From: an uncultured Eubacteriales bacterium
GTDB lineage: Bacteria; Bacillota; Clostridia; Christensenellales; Borkfalkiaceae
Direction of reading: 5' to 3'
DNA: 21,822 bases
Assembly (NCBI GenBank): GCA_905210545.1
Contig: CAJLXC010000026.1
Location: forward strand, 1-21,822
The position numbers and the translations under genes were made by a program. Every line of letters begins with the position of its first letter. Positions within the stretch are counted from its first letter, which is position 1. This document shows, one piece after another, positions 1 to 7,301 of the stretch. The notes under the pieces are model-generated. The model worked only from the letters and a program-made list of their open reading frames with translations, made no database searches and was not told the origin of the DNA.

Positions 1-1870
1 ACAGTCCGCACGGCGCGCCGTTTTTAACGTTTATGCAAATCTCGCCCACTTCGCCGTCGGCAACGGGTTTATCGTCGTCGGAAAGGAGTTCTACGTTATA
101 CACGGGTACGGGCTTGCCCATAGAGCCGAGTTTTACTTTCGCGCCGACGAGATTCGCTATGACGCAAGTGGTTTCGGACTGACCGAAGCCTTCCATGATT
201 TTCAGCCCCGTGCAAGCCTCGAACTGTCTGAACACTTCGGGATTCAACGCTTCGCCCGCAGTGGTCATATGTTCTATCGACGATAAATCGTATTTGGAAA
301 TATCCTGTTTTACCATCATACGGAGCATCGTGGGCGGCGCGCAGAAAGTTGTTATGCCGTACTTTTTAAACAGCGGCAGTATGTCGTCCGCGTCGAACCG
401 ATCGAAATCGTAAACGAAAATGGGAGCTTCGCACAGCCATTGTCCGTAAATCTTACCCCAGGCGGCTTTCGCCCAGCCCGTGTCGGATATAGTAAAGTGC
501 AAACCGTCCGGATTGACGCAATGCCAGTATTTGGCGGTGTGGAAATGCCCTAACGGATACTTGCAGTTGTGCGCGGCGATTTTTGCGTTGCCGGATGTGC
601 CGGACGTGAAGTACATCATCATAAGGTCGTTGCCGCAAGTGCTGCCGGAAGTGCGTTCGAACTCGTCGGAGAAGATTTTGAACTCCGCGTCGAAATCGCG
701 CCAGCCTTCCGGCGCGCCGTCCACCGCTATTTTGTTTATAACGGGACATATCGCGGTTGCGGCGTCTACTTCTTTATGTACACCGCCGTCTGCCGTACAT
801 ATGACGGTCGTTATTCCCGCCGACTGTATACGATAAGAAATATCGTGTTCTTTAAGCTGATTAGGCGCGGGAATCGCTATCGCGCCGAGCTTGATAAGAC
901 CGATTAAAGCTATCCAGAATTGATAATGGCGTTTTAGTATAAGCAACACCTTATCGCCGCGTTTTATACCCATCGACCTGAAATAATTAGCCGCTTTTGC
1001 GGAAGCCTTTTTAAGATCGCCGAAAGTAAATCTGCGTTCCGTCTTGTTTCTGTCGAGATGAAGAATTGCGAGCTTGTCGGGGCGTTCCGTACCCAGCTTA
1101 TCGATCACGTCGAACGCGAAATTGAATTTGTCTTCGTTTTTGAATTTTATATCCACGAGTTCGCCCGTTTCGGTTTCTTTAACGGAAATAAAATCTTCCC
1201 ACACTCTGCGGCGGGCGGGCTTGTTTTTAAGCGGAAGCGTGATAAATTCCCGCACCCCGCTGTGCGTAAACGAAGAAGAGGGTTCTCCGTTCGGATTTAA
1301 GACTATCGCGTAAAACAAACAGTCTTCGCCGCCTGTGGCGATCATTCCGTGAGGCGTGCCGCTGTCGTAATACGCCGCGTCGCCCTCGTGCAGAACTTCT
1401 ACGTGATTGCCTATCTGAACTTTAAGCGTGCCTTTTATGATAAGGTCGCACTCCTGACCTTGGTGAGTGGTCAGTTCTATCGGACGGGATTGAGCTTCTT
1501 CGCTGTACACGGAACGAACGAACAGCGGCTCTGCTATTCTGTTTTTAAAAGCCGAAGCAAGGTTATAATAAACCATTCCGTGGGCTTGTTCTATCTTCTG
1601 CCCCTCGCCGTTTCTCACGACGGTATATCCCGCGAGTTTAGGACTCGAACCCTCTATTATATCCGTTACGTCTACGCCGAAAACCTGCGCGCAACGATAC
1701 AGAAAAGCAAAGTTCAGATCCATTTCGCCGCGTTCGCAGGCGAGATACTCGTCTACGGTAACGCCTACTTCGTTAGCGATTTCGTGAACGTCTAACCCGG
1801 CAACGGAACGCAGTTCGCGTATTCTTGCCGCCACTTCTTTAATTTTTACGTCAAGCGATTTGTCCGTCAT
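1..1870 (-). CDS. XRE-cupin-acyl-CoA synthetase fusion (partial, C-terminus beyond window)
   Basis: The frame is open from ATG at 1870 to the left edge (623 codons); the C-terminal part, including the catalytic-lysine motif expected for the family, lies outside. Seen: residues about 12-70 resemble an XRE helix-turn-helix; about 130-195 form a cupin (GTLKVQIG, then GTPHGM); from about 240 onward it is an ANL-family (AMP-forming) ligase with the P-loop TSGTSGNAK. The ligase resembles acetyl/medium-chain acyl-CoA synthetases, which convert a carboxylate, ATP and CoA to acyl-CoA, AMP and PPi. GAGG sits about 8 nt before the ATG. It is a tandem paralogue of the next gene upstream and has its own T-box leader with a candidate Val specifier. 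Inferred substrate: a branched short-chain acid such as isobutyrate. Whether the helix-turn-helix binds DNA is unknown. Domain calls are secure; substrate is speculative. Confidence 0.9.
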   Translation of the reverse strand, partial: MTDKSLDVKIKEVAARIRELRSVAGLDVHEIANEVGVTVDEYLACERGEMDLNFAFLYRCAQVFGVDVTDIIEGSSPKLAGYTVVRNGEGQKIEQAHGMVYYNLASAFKNRIAEPLFVRSVYSEEAQSRPIELTTHQGQECDLIIKGTLKVQIGNHVEVLHEGDAAYYDSGTPHGMIATGGEDCLFYAIVLNPNGEPSSSFTHSGVREFITLPLKNKPARRRVWEDFISVKETETGELVDIKFKNEDKFNFAFDVIDKLGTERPDKLAILHLDRNKTERRFTFGDLKKASAKAANYFRSMGIKRGDKVLLILKRHYQFWIALIGLIKLGAIAIPAPNQLKEHDISYRIQSAGITTVICTADGGVHKEVDAATAICPVINKIAVDGAPEGWRDFDAEFKIFSDEFERTSGSTCGNDLMMMYFTSGTSGNAKIAAHNCKYPLGHFHTAKYWHCVNPDGLHFTISDTGWAKAAWGKIYGQWLCEAPIFVYDFDRFDADDILPLFKKYGITTFCAPPTMLRMMVKQDISKYDLSSIEHMTTAGEALNPEVFRQFEACTGLKIMEGFGQSETTCVIANLVGAKVKLGSMGKPVPVYNVELLSDDDKPVADGEVGEICINVKNGAPCGL

Positions 1871-1893
1871 AATTATCCTCTGTTTTAAGTAAT

Positions 1894-1936
1894 AAAAAAA
1901 TCCGTCTCAAAGAAAATCGTGTTTCTTTGAGACGGA
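1894..1936 (-). terminator. T-box 1 intrinsic attenuator
   Basis: A perfect 15-bp stem (1901-1915 with 1922-1936) encloses a 6-nt loop and is followed on the minus strand by seven T residues (1894-1900). It lies directly downstream of the T-box antiterminator sequence and 24 nt before the start codon at 1870. In the T-box mechanism it forms when the cognate tRNA is charged and stops transcription. Confidence 0.95.
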
Positions 1937-2163
1937 TATAAATTCCGCGGTACCACTCAAATTGCGCTTTCGCGCCGCTCAGACTCCAACAAGTCTTGTG
2001 CTTTAACGCAGCCGATACGGGAAAGTTCTACTCCGCGCGCCGCGCGTTTCTTCTTTCCGGCTTGGAAACTACATCGCTTTAACCGTTCCGATAACTCACA
2101 CCGACCGTTATCTCTCTGAAGGTAACTTGCGTCAAAACGAACTTTTCTTCATCGCCTTTATCG
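1894..2163 (-). promoter_or_regulatory. T-box leader 1 (candidate valine specifier GTA)
   Basis: Seen: the conserved T-box TGGTACCGCGG (1945-1955), an AGAGAG Stem I motif (2112-2117), a GGTGTGA-type distal element and a terminal attenuator. In Stem I, CGTTTTGAC can pair with GTTAAAGCG, and GAAA with TTTC below it. This leaves ATGTAG on the 3' side of the internal loop. Aligned with the other two leaders by the order upper stem, codon, purine, lower stem, the specifier would be GTA (2070-2072), Val. ATG (2072-2074) is an alternative. The UGGU bulge fits a tRNA with discriminator A. T-box identity is secure; the codon assignment is moderate. Confidence 0.93.
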
Positions 2164-2168
2164 AATTG

Positions 2169-2197
2169 ATTTTACCACATAGATAATCGCTTGTCAA
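2169..2197 (-). promoter_or_regulatory. Sigma-A promoter of T-box unit 1
   Basis: On the minus strand, -35 TTGACA (2192-2197) is separated by exactly 17 nt from -10 TAAAAT (2169-2174). Transcription would start near 2162, just before Stem I. The -35 box lies only 18 nt beyond the stop codon of the preceding gene, and no terminator is visible between them. Confidence 0.9.
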
Positions 2198-2215
2198 CCG
2201 ATTACACCTATTTTC

Positions 2216-4483
2216 TCAAAGTTTATTTCTCTGAATTTTGCCGCTCGTGGTTTTGGGAAGCTCGTCCTTAAACACCACTATGCGCGGATATTTATACGGC
2301 GCGGTTTTGCTCTTTACGTAGTTTTGTATCTCTTTTTTAAGCTCTTCCGTTTCCACCGTGCCTTTCGTAAGCACTATAGAAGCCTTTACCACCTGCCCGC
2401 GCAGCTCGTCGGGCGCGGCGGACACCCCGCATTCCAAAACGTACGGCAACTCCATTATAACGTTTTCTATCTCGAACGGTCCTATCCTGTACCCCGAGGA
2501 TTTTATAACGTCGTCCTTTCTGCCTACGTACCAGAAATACCCGTCCTCGTCGCGCCAGGCGGTGTCGCCCGTGTGATAATATCCGTCGTGCATCGATTCC
2601 TTGGTCTTTTCTTCGTCGCGATAATAGCCTATAAACAGTCCGCACGGCGCGCCGTTTTTAACGTTTATGCAAATCTCGCCCACTTCGCCCGTCGCGACGG
2701 GTTTGTCGTTTTCGTCGAGAAGCGCGACGTCGTATTGCGGCGAAGCCTTGCCCATAGAACCGATTTTGGGAATCGTACCGACGAGGTTAGCTATGGTAAG
2801 AGTCGTTTCCGTCTGACCGAAGCCTTCCATAATGTCAAGCCCCGTGAGCAGCTTAAACTGTTTATGCACTTCGGGATTCAACGCTTCGCCTGCGGTAGTC
2901 ATGTGCTTTATAGACGAAAAATCGTATTTTTTAAGGTCTTCTCTTATCATCATACGAAGCATAGTGGGCGGCGCGCAGAACGTGGTAATCTTGTATTCCG
3001 CAAAAAGCGGCAACAGGTCGGCGGCTTTGAATCTTTCAAAGTCATAAACGAACACCGCGCCCTCGCACATCCACTGTCCGTAAAGCTTGCCCCAGAGCGA
3101 TTTGCCCCAACCCGTATCGGATATGGTGAAATGCAAGCCGTCTTTCTCGCAGCGGTGCCAGTATCTCGCGGTTACGAAATGACCGAGCGCGTAAGTATGC
3201 TTGTGTTCCGCCATTTTGGAATTGCCCGTCGTGCCGGAGGTAAAGAACATAAGCGCAGGCTCGTCGCCGCGCGGATAATCCTGCGGCTTTTCGTAATGAG
3301 AAGAATAAAACCCGTATTCGGCGTTGAAATCGCGCCAGCCTTCGGGCGCGCCGTTCACGGCGAGCTTGACTCTCAATTTGCCGTATTCTTTATTTGCGTT
3401 GTCCACGATTTGCGGAACGCCGTCTTCCGCGGTACAGATGATAGCGTCTACACCCGCGGCGTTGAAACGGTAAACGTAGTCGTGTTCTTTCAGCTGACTC
3501 GTCGCGGGAATCGCTATCGCGCCGATTTTGTGCAGCGCGACCATACAGAACCAGAACTGATAATGACGCTTTAACACGAGCATAACTTTATCGCCGCGTT
3601 TGATTCCGAGAGATCTGAAATAATTTACGCATTGATTAGAAGCCTTTTTTATATCCTTGAAAGTAAATCTTCTCTCGTTTTTGTTTTTGTCGAGATGAAC
3701 CATTGCGAGCTTATCGGGAAATTTATCGGCAATCGCGTCTACCACGTCGAAGCCGAAGTTGAAATCCTTTTCGTTTTTAAACTTCACGCTCAAAAGCGCG
3801 CCGTGCTCGTCCGTTTTGCAGTCCACGAATTTTTCGCAGATAAGATTATCGTCGTTCGCCCCCGCAAGAATCGACTCTTTAGCGGACTCTTCGTCGCCGT
3901 TTTCGCCCGCAAGCACGACCGCGAGGAATACGCAGTCCTTTCCGTCTACGGCGATCATTCCGTGCGGAGTGGAAGAGTTATAATAAATGCTGTCGCCCTC
4001 GCCGAGAATCTCGGTATGCTCGCCCACCTGAACTTTAAGCTTGCCCTCTAAAACGAGGTCGAATTCCTGTCCCGAGTGTTTGGTAAGATGAATAGGTTTA
4101 TTTAAAAGTTCCGGGCGGTAATCGTATTTAACCCAGTAAGGTTCGGAAAGCTTGCCGCGGAACTTGGGCGCGAGCGAAGAAATGGTTATGCCCTTTTCTT
4201 TGGCTGTCTGCTCGCCGCCGCCCCTGCGCGTTACGGTATAAGAAGAAAGACGCGGACTGCTGCCCTCTAAAAGTTCGGTAAGCTCTATACCGAACGCAAG
4301 CGCGCACTTATGCACGAAAGTAAACGGAAGATCCGCTTCCGCGTTTTCGTACTTTAAATAATCCGATTCGGAAACCTCGGTTTTAACCGCCATTTCCGCC
4401 GCCGACCAGCCCGATACGCGACGCATCTCTTTAATTCTCGCCGCGATTTCGTTAAGCTCGTTTAAAGTCGTGTCGTTATACAT
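2216..4483 (-). CDS. XRE-cupin-acyl-CoA synthetase fusion protein
   Basis: The protein has 755 residues from ATG 4483. This start is preceded by AAAGGAG and lies past the attenuator; an in-frame extension to 4528 would begin inside the leader and is rejected. Domains: XRE helix-turn-helix about 11-70; single cupin about 128-190, with H136, E140 and the PHG at 173-175; ANL ligase about 240-755 with P-loop TSGTTGNSK (414-422), GFGQTET, the YHTGD/GRKDD hinge and C-terminal PKTTSGKIQRNK carrying the adenylation lysine. All ligase motifs are intact, so it should activate a carboxylate to its acyl-CoA in the cytoplasm. It resembles ACSM-type medium-chain synthetases. Context (T-box 2, candidate Ile codon) suggests 2-methylbutyrate or a similar acid as substrate; that is inference. 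The cupin may sense the ligand or product. Confidence 0.93.
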   Translation of the reverse strand: MYNDTTLNELNEIAARIKEMRRVSGWSAAEMAVKTEVSESDYLKYENAEADLPFTFVHKCALAFGIELTELLEGSSPRLSSYTVTRRGGGEQTAKEKGITISSLAPKFRGKLSEPYWVKYDYRPELLNKPIHLTKHSGQEFDLVLEGKLKVQVGEHTEILGEGDSIYYNSSTPHGMIAVDGKDCVFLAVVLAGENGDEESAKESILAGANDDNLICEKFVDCKTDEHGALLSVKFKNEKDFNFGFDVVDAIADKFPDKLAMVHLDKNKNERRFTFKDIKKASNQCVNYFRSLGIKRGDKVMLVLKRHYQFWFCMVALHKIGAIAIPATSQLKEHDYVYRFNAAGVDAIICTAEDGVPQIVDNANKEYGKLRVKLAVNGAPEGWRDFNAEYGFYSSHYEKPQDYPRGDEPALMFFTSGTTGNSKMAEHKHTYALGHFVTARYWHRCEKDGLHFTISDTGWGKSLWGKLYGQWMCEGAVFVYDFERFKAADLLPLFAEYKITTFCAPPTMLRMMIREDLKKYDFSSIKHMTTAGEALNPEVHKQFKLLTGLDIMEGFGQTETTLTIANLVGTIPKIGSMGKASPQYDVALLDENDKPVATGEVGEICINVKNGAPCGLFIGYYRDEEKTKESMHDGYYHTGDTAWRDEDGYFWYVGRKDDVIKSSGYRIGPFEIENVIMELPYVLECGVSAAPDELRGQVVKASIVLTKGTVETEELKKEIQNYVKSKTAPYKYPRIVVFKDELPKTTSGKIQRNKL

Positions 4484-4517
4484 AAAATAATCTCCTTTAT
4501 CTTTCGGTAGGTTTTTA

Positions 4518-4557
4518 AGAAAAAACAAGAAGCCCGTCTCATTTTTATGAGACGAGC
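4518..4557 (-). terminator. T-box 2 intrinsic attenuator
   Basis: An 11-bp stem with one G-U pair (4532-4542 with 4547-4557) and a 4-nt loop, followed by an interrupted T-rich tract on the minus strand (4518-4531). It lies just downstream of the T-box sequence and 34 nt before the start codon at 4483. Confidence 0.88.
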
Positions 4558-4789
4558 TGTTATACCCGCGGTACCACTCAAATTGCGCTTTCGCGCCGCT
4601 TTTCGGATTCCAACAAATCCTATGCCGTAACGTGGCAAAACGGGAACGCTTACTCTATAATAAAATATTTTACCGTTCCGGCTCGGAAGTGATAAGAATT
4701 CGCGGGATTTTGCAGCCTTGCACCGACCGTCTGCTCTCTGAAAAAATCTTTTCGCTATTCCGTCTTCGTCACAGCCTTTTTTCAATTGT
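4518..4789 (-). promoter_or_regulatory. T-box leader 2 (candidate isoleucine specifier ATC)
   Basis: Seen: T-box TGGTACCGCGGG (4565-4576), AGAGAG (4734-4739), a GGTGCAA-type distal element, and the attenuator. Stem I pairs GGC with GCC, GAAG with CTTC, GGAAT with ATTCT and GATTTT with AAAATC. Between ATTCT and CTTC lies TATCA, so the specifier is ATC (Ile, 4691-4693, followed by A) or less likely TAT (Tyr). The downstream half shares 34 identical bases with leader 1 (4566-4599 with 1945-1978), so gene and leader were duplicated together. T-box leaders promote read-through when the cognate tRNA is uncharged, so the gene should be induced by amino acid starvation. Confidence 0.93.
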
Positions 4790-4795
4790 AACTTT

Positions 4796-4824
4796 ATGTT
4801 AGCATTTTTAAAATCGCTTGTCAA
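4796..4824 (-). promoter_or_regulatory. Sigma-A promoter of T-box unit 2
   Basis: Minus strand -35 TTGACA (4819-4824), 17-nt spacer, -10 TAACAT (4796-4801). The predicted start near 4789 begins leader 2. The promoter follows the stop codon of the preceding gene (4852) by only 27 nt. Confidence 0.88.
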
Positions 4825-4851
4825 GCGTATAAACGCACAAAAATAAATTTT

Positions 4852-7299
4852 TTACAGCCCTAATTTTTGCGACGAAATCTCTTTCATCTTATATTTAAGA
4901 ATCTTGCCCGCGGCGTTCATAGGAAAGCTTTCGGTAAAAATAAAGTATCTCGGAACTTTATGAGAAGCGATATGCGCCTTGCCGAACTCGCGCATTTCCG
5001 ATTCGTCGGAAGTTTCGCCGTCCTTTAATACAATCCAGGCGCAGGCTTCTTCTCCGTACTTTTTATCTGGCACGCCCACCACCTGCACGTCTTTTATTTT
5101 GGAATGCGTAAGATAAAACTCTTCTATTTCTCTCGGATAAATGTTTTCGCCGCCGCGGATAATCATATCCTTTAATCTGCCCGTAACCTTGTAATATCCG
5201 TCCTTTGTGCGCAGACATATATCTCCCGAATGAAGCCAGCCGTCTTTGTCAATCGCTCCCGCGGTGGCTTCCGGCATTTTGTAATAGCCTTTCATTATAT
5301 TGAACCCCCGCGCGACGAACTCTCCGCTTTCTCCGTCGGGGAGATCTCTGCCCGTTTCGGGGTCTATGATTTTACATTCCACGTTGGGGAACGCCGTGCC
5401 TACCGTTTCCACGCGGTGGTCTTCGTCCTCGTTCACCTCGCCCATCGTACAGCCGGGCGAAGCTTCCGTCTGACCGTAAACGCTGATTATCTCAGTCATA
5501 TTCATTTCCCGCGCGGCTCTTCTCATCAGATCCGGAGGGCAGTTAGAACCCGCCATGATACCCGTGCGCACGTGCGAAAAGTCCGTTTTGGCAAAGTCCT
5601 CGTGCGCGAACATCGCGATAAACATAGTCGGAACGCCGTTGAAACAGGTTATTTTTTCCGAAGTAACGCACGCGAGCGAAGACTTGGGCGAAAAATACGG
5701 CAACGGACAGAGCGTGCCGCCGTGAGTCATAATAGAAGTCATCGTAAGCACCATTCCGAAACAGTGGAACATAGGCACTTGCACCATCATTCTGTCCGCG
5801 GTGGAAAGATCCATTCTGTCGCCTATTATCTTGCCGTCGTTTATTATGTTGGAATGAGTGAGCATAACGCCTTTGGGAAAGCCGGTCGTTCCCGAAGTGT
5901 ATTGCATATTCGCCACGTCCGTGGGTTTGATCGCCGCCGCGCGACGCCTTACCTCTTCCGGCGAAACGGTTGCGGAAAGCTCCGTCATCTCCTCGAACGT
6001 CATCGCGCCGTCCATAGAAAAGCCGACCGTTATAACGTTGCGCAAAAACGGCAGTTTTTCGGAATACAGCGGTTCGCCTTTTTTAAGCGTTTTAAGCTCC
6101 GGGCAAAGCTCTTCTATAATCCCCTTGTAATCCGAATCCTTACAGTTCTCTATCATAACAAGAGTATGCGTATCGGACTGCCTTAAAAGATATTCCGCTT
6201 CCTGTATTTTATAAGCGGTGTTCACGGTGACGAGCACCGCGCCGATTTTTACCGCCGCCCAGAAAGTAAGAAACCATTCGGGAACGTTGGTCGCCCAGAC
6301 TGCAACGTGATACCCGGGTTTTACGCCGAGCGCGATAAACGCCGCCGCAACCCTGTCAACGTCTTTCCTGAACTGCGAATACGTGCGCGTATAATCGAGC
6401 GTGGTATATCTGAACGCGTATTGATCGGGATATTTTTCCGCAACCGCGTCCAGAATCTGCGGAAAGGTCTTATCCGTAAGCTCGTATTTTTTCCAGGGGA
6501 AAGTACCCGTTCCCGCGCGGTTATAATAAACCTCCGTGCTCGGTCTTTTCTCCACCTCGGAACGGAACTTTTCCGCAAAATACGTTAAAGCGAGGTCGTA
6601 ATCCGTTATATCTTCCACGCTGTCGGGCGTAACGAAGCCCTCGTAATTAAGCGAATACAGCGCGGAAGCAAATTCCTTTATCGGCAATTCGCCCTCGCCC
6701 AAAAGGCAGTCTTTGCCGTCTTTTTTATCGCCCAGCCGAACGTAGTTTATATACGCGCCGAGCGTGGTTATCGTGTCCTGCGCGCTCTCGCCCGCGGTAA
6801 AATACGTTTCTTTAACGTTCCAGCACGCCCCGACCGCGCCGCTTTTGAAAATGCGGAAAAGTTTTATGACGTTCTTCGTATCGGCAAGCGCGCCGACGGT
6901 TTCAAAAACCAGCGTAACGCCCGTTTCCGCGGCAGCTTTTACGGCGGGTCGTAAAAGCTCCGCCGCGGCTTCCGCTTTGTCTACGTTGCCGAGCGTGACG
7001 ATAACCTTGTCTATACCCGCGCCCGCGGCGGTGCGCACGTAATTTACGAGAGCTTCCGCGTCGCGTTCGGTTTCGGCAACGCGAGGATAAGTAAGCGCGG
7101 ATACTTCTAACTTCCTGTTGATGAGTTTGCGTCTGGCGTCCGCCGCGCGTGAAGAATCGAGAACGCTGTCCGAATGATCCGCTCTTTCGGAAAAAGCGTC
7201 GTATATTTCAAACGCGTCGTAACCGTAATCGAAAGCCACGTCGCACAGTTCCGAAAAAGACCTTGCCGGAACGAATTTGGTAGAAAAAGCAAGTTTCAT
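4852..7299 (-). CDS. TIM-barrel (sugar isomerase-like)/acyl-CoA synthetase fusion
   Basis: The protein has 815 residues. Residues 1 to about 245 resemble the xylose-isomerase-like TIM barrel (sugar phosphate isomerase/epimerase family). E133 of the FET strand is present, but the usual downstream ligands look replaced: WNVKET at 160-165 where an Asp/His pair is expected, YVRLGD at 186-191 where His is expected, and D226 where the last Glu would be. Residues about 275-815 are a complete ANL ligase with YTSGTTGFPKG (467-477), YGQTEAS, the WLHSGD/GRLKD hinge and NAAGKILKYK. The ligase resembles FadD-like fatty acyl-CoA ligases rather than the ACSM-like pair downstream. ATG 7299 is 2 nt from the stop of the LeuA-like gene, with GGAGG inside that gene's end, so the two are translationally coupled. 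Its partner and T-box 3 suggest isovalerate activation for leucine; substrate unproven. Confidence 0.9.
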   Translation of the reverse strand: MKLAFSTKFVPARSFSELCDVAFDYGYDAFEIYDAFSERADHSDSVLDSSRAADARRKLINRKLEVSALTYPRVAETERDAEALVNYVRTAAGAGIDKVIVTLGNVDKAEAAAELLRPAVKAAAETGVTLVFETVGALADTKNVIKLFRIFKSGAVGACWNVKETYFTAGESAQDTITTLGAYINYVRLGDKKDGKDCLLGEGELPIKEFASALYSLNYEGFVTPDSVEDITDYDLALTYFAEKFRSEVEKRPSTEVYYNRAGTGTFPWKKYELTDKTFPQILDAVAEKYPDQYAFRYTTLDYTRTYSQFRKDVDRVAAAFIALGVKPGYHVAVWATNVPEWFLTFWAAVKIGAVLVTVNTAYKIQEAEYLLRQSDTHTLVMIENCKDSDYKGIIEELCPELKTLKKGEPLYSEKLPFLRNVITVGFSMDGAMTFEEMTELSATVSPEEVRRRAAAIKPTDVANMQYTSGTTGFPKGVMLTHSNIINDGKIIGDRMDLSTADRMMVQVPMFHCFGMVLTMTSIMTHGGTLCPLPYFSPKSSLACVTSEKITCFNGVPTMFIAMFAHEDFAKTDFSHVRTGIMAGSNCPPDLMRRAAREMNMTEIISVYGQTEASPGCTMGEVNEDEDHRVETVGTAFPNVECKIIDPETGRDLPDGESGEFVARGFNIMKGYYKMPEATAGAIDKDGWLHSGDICLRTKDGYYKVTGRLKDMIIRGGENIYPREIEEFYLTHSKIKDVQVVGVPDKKYGEEACAWIVLKDGETSDESEMREFGKAHIASHKVPRYFIFTESFPMNAAGKILKYKMKEISSQKLGL

Positions 7300-7301
7300 T
7301 G

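Noticed and set aside
2072..2074. Methionine specifier ATG in leader 1
   Set aside because: ATG is in the same loop, but GTA fits the codon-purine-lower-stem order shared with the other two leaders; kept only as an alternative.
2324..3574. 416-aa open frame on the plus strand
   Set aside because: It lies antisense to the well-supported synthetase gene and is rich in Arg/His/Val without any recognisable domain; a shadow of GC-biased codons.
4484..4528. N-terminal extension of the second synthetase (start at 4528)
   Set aside because: The extra 15 codons lie in the T-box leader just after the attenuator, and AAAGGAG correctly serves the ATG at 4483.
5230..6186. 318-aa open frame on the plus strand
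   Set aside because: Antisense to the TIM-barrel/ligase fusion, with composition dominated by His and Arg and no ribosome binding site; a shadow frame.
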